Assembly: GCF_020283565.1 (NCBI RefSeq)
Contig: NC_060065.1
Span: forward strand, 52,192,409-52,256,408
Direction: 5' to 3'
DNA from: Trifolium pratense
Lineage: Eukaryota; Streptophyta; Magnoliopsida; Fabales; Fabaceae
DNA: 64,000 nt
In this document: piece after piece, positions 24,254 through 36,894 of the stretch
Layout: every line of letters begins with the position of its first letter
Numbering within the stretch: position 1 is the stretch's first letter
The notes under the pieces: generated by a model
Seen by the model: only the letters and a program-made list of their open reading frames with translations
What the model was told of the DNA's origin: nothing
Database searches by the model: none
Made by a program: the position numbers and the translations under genes

Positions 24254-26084
24254 TTTCGATGAATTTTCAGAGACTTGAATTTTTCTGGAATAAACGAGCG
24301 GGGTTTGAAGTTAGAAATGAAGAGTGAAAGATTCTAACGCTACTTTGAATGAAGAGTGAAAGATTCTACGCTACTTTGGGGTTTTTGTTTTGTGCATACG
24401 ACGTCGTTAGATATGGAGATGCGAGTGGGTTGGGTTATGTATACAGAGGATATTGTTTGCTATCTGCACCACCCCTACTCACTTTGATCAGCCAAAGGTC
24501 AACGTAAATCCAAGGGAGTTACTAATTGCACCCCTCTTAAAATTGGGATCTGTATGTATAACAACTAATTGCAACTTGTCAACACATCTTATAATTTACG
24601 TCAAAAAAAAAACTTATAATTATGAAAAAATTGCAGTCTTCTTATCACCAAGCTTAACCGAATTTTCTCCGAATTTCTGATACCATAGCAATTCCTCTTG
24701 ATTTGGTTAAATTCATATTATTAGCTTCACAATAAAAAAAGAATCCACCCTTTATAGCACACTTTTTCTTTTTGATAAACTAAAGGTATCATCCATATGA
24801 AATTGCAATGACCAATTCCTTGAAGTAACTGAAATCCATTTCCAAAGGTTAAAGATCTCTTGATTCCTCGCGTCTGGCTTGGAAGCAAGCTACTTGTCGC
24901 CTATCTCACCCCCTTTCTTATTATTAGTAAGATAGGTTGCCCTTTCCCCTTTCTCTTTGACTTAGATTAACTGATTAGGAGTTGTAATAGGACAACTCGA
25001 TTGAAACTTTCAAAATCCTCCATAGTTTTAGGCAAGAGTCATGAGAAATTGTTGCTTCTAACCTAAACAGGTCCTCCCAAAGGTTTACCATTCATACTAC
25101 AAAGGTTGTGATATGAATGCAACCTGCACAGAGCATCCACAATAGGTTTTGGATACACCAACCTCAAACTCATGTTTGCAATGCACCTGGCAAGCTTTCT
25201 CATTGCCTCTTATGATGCCTAGTAAATCTCTCTCCAATGGAATTAATATCTAGCATACCACAAGTATCCACAACTCATGCAAACTCAGCGGCTTCAGTTC
25301 AGAGCAAGAGAATATGACACCAATTCGATCATTCGGCATAAGGGACTTTGCATTGTTGATGTTTTTAAACATAAATGATTAGCTTGACATGGGATAGTGG
25401 GATATATTTTTCAGAAGTTACAAACATAAGTTTAACAATACTTGCTCTCATTTTATCCAAAAACAAAACAATACTTAGTCAATAAGTTTACACAAACATA
25501 TACTATATCATTATAGAAGTGACAAATTCCAGAGAACATGTCATTATTCAACTTCAGATTTCTATATTTTACTCTGACAATAAATCCGTACAAAAACAAT
25601 GGGGCTCTAACTTATTATTTATCAATACAAGAAAATTTCAGAGAAATTGGTTGTTTCTCAACAAAACCTGTACTACATCATGTATGTATGTAACACCCCA
25701 AAAATCCAATAGCTACAATCTATCATGAATCCCAGCTCCTAATTACAAAAAATTAGTCAGAAAATTCCATTCCTTATCTCTTCCTGTTTCCTATTCTAAA
25801 TTTTGAAAAAAAACTACAAACTAGATATTCTGTTACAGATGTAGATGTCTTCCATGAACATTGGCAGTGTAATTTGTTATACTGTCTAAGCCACAAGAAA
25901 ATATGCATGATTTTTTTCTTTTTGTTGCTAGGTCCATCCATATCAAGGAGCATATCATGAGGCAAACCTAACAACTGTAACCATTAAATTAGGTTTCTAC
26001 AAATTCTCATCTTGTGCCTCCATTCACTTGTGCAAAATATCCTCTTCATATTATTTGCCAAAAACGCAAGTTAGTTACGATGGA
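24254..26084. other. Intergenic: DCAF8-like promoter and VHA-a 3' flank
   Basis: The right part of 24,254-24,440 would be the promoter and 5' UTR of the DCAF8-like gene. From 24,780 to 25,350 the sequence is less AT-rich and looks like old antisense protein-coding debris of a retroelement, but no domain could be named. The segment before 26,085 should be the VHA-a 3' UTR. Confidence 0.5.
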
Positions 26085-29000
26085 TCAATCATCATCCTCT
26101 GTTAAAGAAGCAAATGAAAAAGGCTTGAACTTGTAGCCATCACCATGGTAGAATTTATTTTGAAATTCTACCCAGTGAAGCCGCAGGGCATGAAGAAAAG
26201 CACTGAGACTCTCCATCATAAGTAGTATAAAGGCAGTTGCAAAGGCAAAAACAGTTAGCCCCACTAACCGAATGACGAGATTGTCATACCTGTTTTAATT
26301 GCAACCAGAAATGACATTAATAATTAAAAAATAAGATAAAAATATATAAATTCCAACAAATGAATACATATATGCAGAGATAGATAACTCCTAATGTATA
26401 AGATGCCGAGTGCGGGAGGTAGCGACAAAATACGTTCCCTCCCATTTATTAATCAAAATAATCCCAAAATAGTGGATGTTTGGGATTTATCAGGCCCCTT
26501 CTTGTAATTAACTAGATCCAGGAAATTATCATTCACCAATCCAATCTAGCCTTTTCTTACCAAATTATAAAAATAATTCTTTAGCACTGTTTGATTTCGT
26601 GTATCGCATGATTATTATCCACATAAATCTTGAATGGAATCCCATTACATCCAAGTTCAAATATGAATTGCTCTTTCGTCTATCAACAGAAAGATTGAAA
26701 GGTTTGAAGTATAAAAGTGGTTATAAATCAAACTCACCCCCAAGCAAGAAGCAACACTTTCTCATAGAAAACAGTAGAAAGTTCCGAGTGAGCCAAACTG
26801 CAAATGTTAAGAAAAATTAACCAACAAGCAGAATCTATAAACTAGAGATTCATGAACATGGAGGAGGATCGTGGCTGAGCAAACCTTAATGCCCAAAGTC
26901 GAAGATATGATGCCGTATTTGAAACTGAACCTAAAATAAACTCGATGGAGTGGATCATTTGGTGAACAAAGACCTCGCTAAAATTGAATTCTTCATGATG
27001 ATGTTCCCTGGCAGAATCTGGCTCCACCTCAAGATCCAGTTCAGAAGAATTCAAAATACCATAACTACGCCCTTGAAATCTCTGCAAAATGTCAGAGGAT
27101 AAAAAATTAATAATTTTGGCAGACTCATTTGTATCGCTTTTTAATTACAAGATGCAACAGAAGTATATTGAAGCAACTACAGCCAGAAAATCTGGTTGCA
27201 TTTTCCAACCAGAGTTATAAGTAGCTTAGCACTTAAACATATTTCATTTGAAAGAAAATTGATCTTGCAGTGGTTCTCGCGGAGAATTGACATACATCAA
27301 CTCTTGCAGAAATTCAGTCAAAAAGTGGAAACTCAAACCACAAGCACATGTACACATATATGTAAATGTAAAATAGAGGTATGGCCAAATGAAATTATAA
27401 ACTTCCTAGCAAAAAATTATACAAAATGCAAGTAAAAGTGGCACCTCCGTATGAAGCTTCTTTAGTATAAAAGGTTTTGGAAAGAGCATCCATGGAACTG
27501 CAATTAAAGCCAAAAGCAATAACACAATCTGCATATCAAGAGCATTAATTAAGACAGATGAAAAGCCAGTAAACAGAACAGCAAATTTTTAAGCAAAAGT
27601 GAAGAAAAGAACGAGACTCGTACTTGAAGTGGTCTTTGGCCCCAGAACAACTGATTCTCACCAAGTTCGTCTGTAGGGCTTAAAAACATATATATCATCA
27701 CGTGATAAAGGTCTGCTTGAGAGCCAGAACACCACTTAACAATGATGAGAAGGGAAAGATATCCAAACAGACTGTTAAGGAAAATCATCTGTGGCACAAA
27801 TTGGTACCTGAGAGCGACATTAGAGTAAGTTAAAACATTCTATTGAAAGGATAACACAAATAATTGCAAAGGCCAGGCAGAACAGACACACACCTTATAT
27901 CCAGTGAGCTTCCAAAGAAACGAGCATTGAAATAACTTAATATAATTCCCAAATTCATATGTGCCACACCAAACAGAATGGACATTTTCATCTTCATAGA
28001 GTTCAGAAAGGCCAACTCTGAACGACTTCCACGCCAGCTAGGATCCACACCAAATGGGTATGGATCACGGTATTTGACTAAGCCAGTAGTATATGCATCC
28101 CTGATAAAAGGTGCAGAATTATGAAAAGTCAAAATGCATCGAAGTTAAAAGCTTGCTACTTTAGAAACAAAAGGAACTTGGCTGCATTATTGGCCAATAT
28201 AACAGCCAAAATCAGAACAAAGGAACAATTCAAAGAAAAAAAAAATATAAATGCATAAAGCAAAACAAATAGTGCAATCGTGAGAGATTATGGCAAAATA
28301 ATTCCCAATGACATAAATATGAAGTCAAATAAATGTGAGTGAAATGTGAATCATTAGTCCTAGGCGAGGGACTAAGGAAAATACAATTCAGTAACACATA
28401 CATACTGGGAATTCTCTCCCAGAACTATCACCAAGTTCAATTGATGGTTTCCAATTATAAATCCGTCTCATTATGGTGGTTCATAGCGCTCAGCCTAAGA
28501 GAAGCACAATTATTTGAATTAACATTTGTATTTTGGAAACTAGCTTCATTGGTCATTAAGGAATCTAACAACATAAACCTATGATCTCTACCCAAAACCC
28601 CCACTTGCTTCAACCAGAAGATTTATAGCCTAGATGGCATTTTAGCAAATTAATTGATGTTACCCAAACCCCACTGTTGGTTGAGATGCAAAGCTGCAAA
28701 TGGAGATACAGAGGCCATGTTCACACTATAGGGGGCAGATGAGCAGTCAGATATAACCTTTTAAAAAGAAGAAAAAATGAGACCAATATGTGAAAAACAT
28801 TGAATAATTGTACAGGGAAACTATATAAAATTGAAATGCAAACGGGAAACATACTACATCAAGAAAGGCATCATACTCATACATCTAGACAACAAAAGAA
28901 AACAAAAATTTATTGGCACCAAAGTTAGAGGCTCCAAGAGACAAATAGAACATACCTGCATGAAGTATCACGGCATCGAAAAGCTGATGGACCAAATATG

Positions 29001-32000
29001 TGAAAAGGAACAGAAAAGAACTCATTGTAGATTAACCCACAATAGATTGAAAACAGTGACATCAAAAGAATCACATAGCGCCCACCAAATAGCATCTCCA
29101 TGAAGCTTCCAAGTTTCTGGAAGAAACCAAATAGAACTGTTAGGTTTTAATTGCAATGCCAACAGCAGAACAAAAGTAAAGGATACTTTAAGTCTCTGAA
29201 CCACTTCAACGTACTATAATAGATATATTTCACTAAAACATTTCAATTTTGAAGATATTTAGGCATCAAAAAACATAAATCTTGCAAAAAAAAAGAAAAA
29301 TTAAAAATGCCACCTCTTTCCATGGTGACCCTACTTAAAGCTATAAGTAAAAGGAAAAATGTTATCATTCTACCATTGTCCCATTAGCTTTTAGCCTGAG
29401 GGAGCTGTTTTTTGGATTCTGATGGGCCGATCACATTTGATTCGAGATCGGGAGTTAGTGTCGATCTAGTGGCAACTTTTGGGGCTGGGGTTGTGTCTTC
29501 TGGTGGCCTGAAATCTGAGGGGTGCCTTTCTGAATATGGGATTAGGAGGTGGACCTCTATTAGGTGATGTTTGTTTTGGTGTTTATTTTTGGCGTTCCGC
29601 ATATATACGGCGCCATGTTATGTAGTTACTCCCTCCGGTCCTATATATAAGAAAAGTTTGACTTTTTAGGTTCATTGTAATATGAATGTATTTAGACTAT
29701 ATTATAGTCTATATACATCTATTTCACAATGAACCTAAGAAGCAAAATTTTCCTTATATATAGGACTGGAGGGAGTACTTTTTACCGGTCTTTGTTCGTC
29801 TTGTGCATAGACCTGGTTAATAATATATTTGCCGTTCAAAAAAAAAAAAGGAAAAATGTTCAAGGTTGACAGATCTCGAATAATGTTTTTATTATTCAAG
29901 GATGGAGCATGACATATGTCACATGACCCGTACATATTTTGGCAGATACTTCCATTGTTTCCTTATTTATAACACGGGATGATTTTTTTACCTGTGTACT
30001 GAGCTTGTTTTCACGTGCTATAAGAACCAATGCTCCCAGCAACAGGCAAATTCCATGACCCCAGTCCCCAAACATCATAGCAAATAGGAAGGGGAATATA
30101 ACAGTTGTGTAAACTGCAGGATTTGCTTCTTGGTATCTTGCAACACTGCCAAGAAAAAGGGCCAATTAGATCATGCAATATAAACTTGGAACATAATAGC
30201 TAGTAAGCTAGACAATTTGTATATGTAACAACACATCCCTCAACTCAATCCAGAAAGACAAATCTTAAACATGTCATATTTTAGTAATATCATATGGTTT
30301 AACTTCTAATGAAGTTTTACAACCTCTTGATACATCCAGATCAACAAACAAGTTTAGAAATAGAAAAGGAGTGGGAAAGAGACAACTCTCCCACTTTTTC
30401 TGTTTGCAAAGGTTTAAACTTGTGAAGTACTGATCACTTTTAAAATTTGAAAATTTTTCCTCTTCATCCCCAGTATACAAAGTTTCTTATCCTCCTTCAC
30501 TCATTCAAAAATATTTCTTCAAGGTCTGCACGTTATAGATGTAGAATATACACTTATCAGAAAGTTGTGTGTGCAAGTTGCAAGTGACAACATAAATTCA
30601 ATTTATTCAAATCTAATGCACTACTCAGACATCTATCCACCTTTTAGCAGAGGAATTGCATATTTCCGTCCAATGTTCTAAATTCAAGAAACAAATGCAC
30701 TTTATAACACCAAACAAAAACTAACTTCATTACATTAAAATATTCATGTTGCTGCTACTAAACACAGTCAATAAAATTAAGCTCACCCATATGCATCAAC
30801 AATTTCCTGATACGGATTTGTGAAAGTGTTGGTCTTAAAATATGTAGGTGGGGCTTCCACTGCATCCATTTGATGGAAGATTATGCCAACTTGAGAATTG
30901 CTATCAAAAGTTGCGCGATGCAGTACCTCCTGCATCTGGAAAATTATTGATTGTAAGTTATTTTTTTAGAAAATATATACCAATGATGTTCAGTTCCTCA
31001 AAAATTTAGGACATAAAAAATACCTGTGCTTTTGCAATCATAGGGCACCATCCCTCTGCAACAAGACATTTTTTTGTGACATCAAAATTTAACATATTCA
31101 ATGTATCATACACGGCCTTCTCTCTTCTTACCTAGGACAAGGCAACAAGGATAAAATCTATTGGTTCAGGATAGATACTCATTTATTGCAAACATCTATC
31201 AGATATTAGGATTAATTTGCATTTAAAATATAAAGAACATAATTATGTCAGACAATAAAGCGTACAGAAGCAAACTCTTACCAGGTCCATCCACTTTGCT
31301 AGATGGTCTGCAATAGAAGTTAGCGCCTTGTTCCGGTGCCTAATCCCAGCATCCAAAGTTGCCTCTAAGTCAGTAAGACGTGACGTAACCTGTACCCAGA
31401 TATGAAGTTTTCAACCATAAACCACACAGAACTTTGCAAATGTGTAATTACCAAAGATAAACTATATAAATCAGCATCAAAGGCATATAAAAGAAAAGGC
31501 ATCGGGTATAGTTGATTTCAATTCAGTGAAAAACTAATTTTCCCCATGCATACTACTTATAATTATGAATGGTAGTATTTCTATGAAAGACCACACAAAA
31601 ATTATGACAATGCATGCTAATAAACTAAAGAGCATCTAAACAAAACCTATTGGATTGCAAAACCTGAATATCTTGGTAAGTGTATGTAAAGTTCCCCAGT
31701 ATTTAGGTCAAAAGACTATATAAATATTCTCTCGCTCAAACTTTAGCTACAAATATCAAAACTGTATCTAGAGCACACTTTGCCCCTATGTTGTGATAAT
31801 AATACAATAGAAGAGGTTGAAAAGTAACATTTTCCAAAGCTGAGCTCACTTACCTCCCTAGTTATTTGCCCATGCTTACTTATATCTTCAGGAACAGGAT
31901 AACAATTTGCACCAAATGCCTCACAAATTTTCAGAATCTTCGTTCTTGCCTGTTCCCCGGAGAAAAACACAACGAATACTGTTTTCTCGATCTGAAAAGA

Positions 32001-35000
32001 AAATTACAGGAGTCTGAATCACTGTGTAGACAGGGTACAGCATGGGAATATACACCAGCTGTGAATGCAATAGGGCAAAATGATAAATACAGATTGACAT
32101 GACGGAAAAAGAACCAAATTATCAATCTTCATAAGTTGTAAGAAAGAAGAAAACCATCTCAGTTGAAACAGGATCCATGATTTGCTCTCCAGCTGGGGCC
32201 TGATTGAAAAACATATTGCCTCTTGTAGCACGAAATAACATCCTTTCAAATCTAAGAGCCTTGGATTTACAAATTATCCCACTGATAAATCTTAAACCAG
32301 ATGTATTTGATGGTTGGGGTCTCATTTCCTGTAAAATAAACAATTTAGTATAGTCCACTTAATGGATAAAATAAATTTAAAACACTAATAACAGTATTCT
32401 CACTTCTGACACTAAAAAAACAAAATATCAAGGATGGGATGTTACAAGGAACCTGTTCAAGCAAAGATGCTGTATCGCCATAGTCATCATTTGAGTATCC
32501 ATTATCTTGTAGTTCTATCTCACCTGAAACAGCACGGCCATGACTCGAAATAAGAAAACCAGATGCCTGAAATTTACCAACAATATTATACCACGTGAGA
32601 AGCGGAAAGCATAGAGGAAAATTTTTATTCATTAAATAAAATAAATAAAATAACAGGATTGCATTCAGAGTTCAGAAAAATACCATAACCGTAGTTTAGT
32701 GATTTAAAAAAATTTAAAAATAAAACATTCAATAACTAATGCCAAATTATCATTGAAAAGACCATTAATTGTTAAGTGAAATTAAAACAGAAAAAATAAA
32801 TACCAACTACCAAATTCAAAGGGAACATATAGATTTCCGTTAAAAAAAATACCTTTTGTAGTACAATCTTGAATTCCAAAAGTTCATTATATGATTGCCG
32901 AAGTTTGTCACTATTGGAGTTCATTTCAATTAGCTCATGTTCATGCTCAGCAAGATGTACCTGTTATAAGACAAACCCAACAGAAGATGTATAGTCAGAT
33001 CCAAAACTGAAAATGCTCGAACAAACTAAAATTGCCAAGTAATGACTGCCAACTTCAGTTATGGCATCACATAGTTGATAACAGCAAGACAACATGTAAC
33101 TTGAATATTAACCCTTAGGCAACAATCATATATGCCGGAGAAGGAAAAAAAATAGAAAGTGACCTCTAAATCCTCCAAGTCAATGTCCGGTTGCAATAGA
33201 GTGCGAGAAGACGACATTAGACCCGCTTTATTGACTTGATCCTTGAAAAATCGTAGCTTTCTTGACATTTCCGCACATCGCTTTACCTGCCCAAATCGAA
33301 ATGCAGTTAATATCATATCAGTAACAAGAAATAAAAAGAAAAAAAACCATTATCACAATCATGACTTCTGAGAATAAACCATAACAGTGTATTCAGTCTA
33401 AAAATAAACTAAAAAAGACAACAAACTCAATGGAGACAAATTCTAGAAAATATACTCCCTCTGGTCTTGAATATGAAAAAAAGTTCAAACTCTCTAAGTC
33501 GCTAACTAAGAATATTAGTTAATCTCTTCAATTTTATTAATATAATCTAAAAAGTAATTGCATCCTGCAAACTTCCCTTCATAGGAATTTATTCCATTTG
33601 CTGTTTCTGAAAATAAAATGCAAATTAATTGATGGGTATTATACAAATGATATCATTAAAAATGGTGTAATTAGTTAATATTTACTAATATATTAGACTG
33701 CCAAACATAAATCTTTTTTTACTTATATTTAAGACCGTCAGACCAAACTGGTTAACTCTAAGAGAAAATAAAACGCTTGCCCAAAGGTTGAACCTTCTTC
33801 TTCGGCATTTTGAAATCAATTTTTAGGAGTAGGATAACTACAATCTAATTCCAACTTACATCATTCCATTTTAAGTTTCTTTACAAAAGTAAATGAAGTT
33901 GTAAATGCTAGCATAGAAGGAAACAGTGTCATGACCACTGGCCGTATAGAGAGGTCTAAAATCCCAAATGTAGACTATTCACAGGTTATACAAATGAGGT
34001 TCCTTGTCAAAAAGGTGTCAAGATTTATGCATTGTATGGCTAGCCAAAGATATAGGGAGGAAAGATATAAAGAGGAAGAAATTGGAGAGAAGAGAAAATG
34101 AAGAGAAGTTAAGTGAAAAACATGTATTGTTTGGTTGGTAGAAATAAGAAAGAAAGAAATGGGAAAGTTTCCCTCCAGTTGTTAGGAATTAGGATGAATA
34201 GAAGAGTAAGTAGGAAGGAATAAAAAGAATAAACATAGACATGTTTTTACCCTTACACGAGTTCGGTAAGTTGACATTACTAATTGATTAGAAACATTTT
34301 ATTATCGACACAAATATGGCAATTGACTAAAATATTATGGTAATTGATTAATGAAGGATAATATGTGGAAAATACACACTCTTCCTCCGCTCCGTACACA
34401 AGTCTTTTGGTCTTTCCAGTGGAGTAGAGATCTTTTTGGTGGGACCTACACATAAAAAACTTATTTCTACCTTTTTCCATACAGTATCCAGACAAGAGAG
34501 ATTGAGTATTTCTCTCCAATCCCTGTTCTCCCTATTTATTTCTTCCCAAATTCCCCCCATCCAAACACTACAGTTAGGAATTCAGAATGTTACAGGATTT
34601 CTCATTAGTGCATGAAAAAGAGTACCTGATTAACAAACGTTCTCTGGAAAGGGCTTTTGTCAGCATTTAACTGCACAAGAAAACACTGCTTATAAGAATT
34701 GCAAGTTGCAACAATGAAATAAAATTTAGAAGGCCAAAAAGTACTTCTCCTGCATATGGAGGGAAAGAAAATACTCAAAATAATCTGAACAAAATTTGAA
34801 TATTTCATAATGCACCAGCAAAACTGCCACCCAAATTACCTTCCACAAATAGGTACAGTTGGACAGCATTGTGTATTATTACAAAGATACAACGTTGAAA
34901 GTCAAAAAACATTAACGTGTTAAAGTCCCTTCAAGCGCAATTGTGTGACAAAATAGACAATAATCAGAAAATTAACGTATCTTTGATTGTAAATCAAACA

Positions 35001-36050
35001 TCCAGATAAGGTCAGACTGGATCCTGGGATCAAAAACTACCACTCCCAAGTGGTATAGCAATTCTTACATGTAGATGGATCTCCGCCAGTTTTTTAGCAA
35101 CTGCTGAGTATGTCCTCTTATAACATTCTAAAATTCTAAAACAGAAGCTAATGATAGAATAAAAATAAATAACAATCCTAATCACAAAATAGTCCTCTAA
35201 CATGATACCACATGCCTGATGAACATAGTCAGCACAACCATAATGTGCAAAGTTACAAGTGGAAATGACCATTATCAACAGCATTTGAATACACAATTAC
35301 ACATCCATACAGTCTAACTTCAAAAGTAAACCAATCAAACAAATCTCAACAGAGTGCAGTGATCTAGAGTTTGCCGCAAGTTGGAACCCAAACTGTGAAC
35401 AATTGAGAAAATATTATTAACCACCTTCAACTAGAAAATGAAAGTAACAACTCAATACTGCTCCACGACTCATAATGCAATCGTGCACCAAAATCCACAC
35501 CTCACAAGTCTAGAACTATAACTAGATTCAACAAATTTTTCACAAAACTATGCTCAAACTTTGGATCAGTTGTTCAGCAAGAAAGATCCAACATCCAAAT
35601 CAATCACACTAACTTATCACTAAAATCCTAACAAATTAACATTCAGCATTGAATCATGCAGTACTACATTTTCATCATTTCTTAACTCAAGCACTCAATT
35701 CAACTAACATTCAATCCAAAAATAAATAAATAAATAACAGTCTAACGCAACTTATACAATTATCAATACATGAACCGCGAAAACTGCATAACGAACTTGA
35801 ACAACACCTCAAAACACGAAGAGAATCGAAATTAAGCTGAGAATCAGATAAAAGCATTGAAAAGTGAATTTGGATCTGGAATAAAACTTACGTCTCGGAA
35901 TTGAAGAAGACCGAGTTCACCTAAATATGAAATTGCACGGTGAGCAGATTCAGCCGGAATAATTAGTTGAACAAACGTCATCTTCTCCGATCGCATCAGA
36001 TCCATCGGCGGTAAGTTATCAATGAACTGTTCCATTTTCCCGGGAAACAT
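26085..36050 (-). CDS. VHA-a1: V-type H+-ATPase subunit a (VHA-a1-like), 18 exons
   Basis: Membrane subunit a of the V0 sector, which carries protons across endomembranes. Exons: 35892-36050, 34626-34670, 33164-33286, 32853-32960, 32453-32566, 32155-32328, 31854-31991, 31282-31389, 31024-31131, 30787-30935, 29992-30145, 28956-29116, 27894-28100, 27624-27807, 27445-27528, 26885-27081, 26738-26797 and 26085-26289. They total 2,478 nt in one frame, 825 residues, the normal length. The N-terminal cytosolic half has [35 protein letters not shown] and [22 protein letters not shown]. The membrane half starts near [15 protein letters not shown]. The essential arginine is R733 in [35 protein letters not shown] resembles the trans-Golgi-type a1 isoform more than tonoplast a2/a3, hence the symbol. 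The C-terminus [11 protein letters not shown] is slightly extended. Translation may begin at residue 1 or at Met6 (36,035). Confidence 0.96.
29364..29847 (+). mobile_element. 5'-truncated LINE insertion in VHA-a intron 11
   Basis: A GC-richer block ending ggttaataatatatttgccgttc plus an A-run, typical of a plant LINE 3' UTR. It is flanked by a duplication containing aaggaaaaatgtt at 29,351-29,363 and 29,848-29,860. Only the 3' end is present. It lies antisense to the ATPase gene and contains a nested Stowaway MITE. Confidence 0.8.
29629..29775. mobile_element. Stowaway-type MITE nested in the intronic LINE
   Basis: CTCCCTCCGGTCCTATATA at the left end is mirrored by tatataggactggagggag at the right, between TA dinucleotides at 29,627-29,628 and 29,776-29,777. 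The interior pairs as a hairpin (gactttttaggttcattgt / acaatgaacctaagaag). Confidence 0.92.
33455..33741. mobile_element. Diverged Stowaway-type MITE in VHA-a intron 2
   Basis: The left end ctccctctggtcttgaata pairs imperfectly with tatttaagaccgtcagacc at the right. The interior is AT-rich. The ends are approximate. Confidence 0.45.
34125..34571. mobile_element. Possible MITE in VHA-a intron 1/2 region
   Basis: attgtttggttgg with a purine-rich gaaataagaaagaaag on the left is mirrored by ttatttcttcccaaattcc and catccaaacacta on the right. These ends resemble common plant MITE termini, but the hairpin is loose. Confidence 0.3.
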
Positions 36051-36492
36051 CGAGAAAATGGATCTGTTGATAGATCTGAAAGTGAGCGTGTGAGTGTTTC
36101 GAGAGAAGTTGAAAACTCTTTCTCTGTGTATTCAATTTGGCATTAACAGTTGTAAATAGAATTGAAGAAATTCGGTGTGCGTAGTAGAGTCTTATTGAAA
36201 AGGAAAAAAGTGGGAGTATTTTTTAGAAATGACGCTATACAAAAACACGCTATTGGTGTTGCTTTTGTTTGAGTGAAAATTCTTTTAACACATGATGGTT
36301 ATGGTGACGGTGCGGTCATATTTCTTACTCTAACAGCCTGTAATTTTATCCGTCAACTGTTCGATCTATTTTGCATTTTGCACATGATTTTATTTTGGTT
36401 TCCTAAAATTTTCATAGGGACATGTTAGGTGTGTAAATGTAATCATACCAAGGATTTGAGGTGTATTCAAAGACCCCCTTCAGATGATGATA

Positions 36493-36751
36493 CTCCCTCC
36501 GTCCCAAAAAGAATGACCCATTTTGAATATATGCACTATTCATATATATTGTTTTGACCATATTTTTCTACTAATAAATAAAAATAAATATTAACATATA
36601 AGATGTTGTTAGATTCGTCTCGATGAGTATTTTCAAAATATCAATTTTTTATAATTTTTACTATTATACAATTAAAGATATTAGTCGCCAAAGTTATGCA
36701 TTGGCATGCGTGTTTCGGTCAACTGGGTCATTCTTTTTGGGACGGAGGGAG
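36493..36751. mobile_element. Stowaway-type MITE upstream of VHA-a
   Basis: Inverted ends CTCCCTCCGTCCCAAAAAGA and tctttttgggacggagggag extend inward through gaatgaccca / tgggtcattc. TA dinucleotides flank it at 36,491-36,492 and 36,752-36,753. It lies about 440 bp before the VHA-a start codon, in the promoter region. Confidence 0.93.
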
Positions 36752-36894
36752 TACTTCGATTTTATTTTTTTTACTTTTTTTTTAGATTCATAGAGAATTT
36801 AATGTATCTAGTCTATGTTATGGATCACATACATTATATTCGTAATGAATCTAAAAAGTAAAACTTCTTTTATATTAAGGATCGGAAGGAGTAT

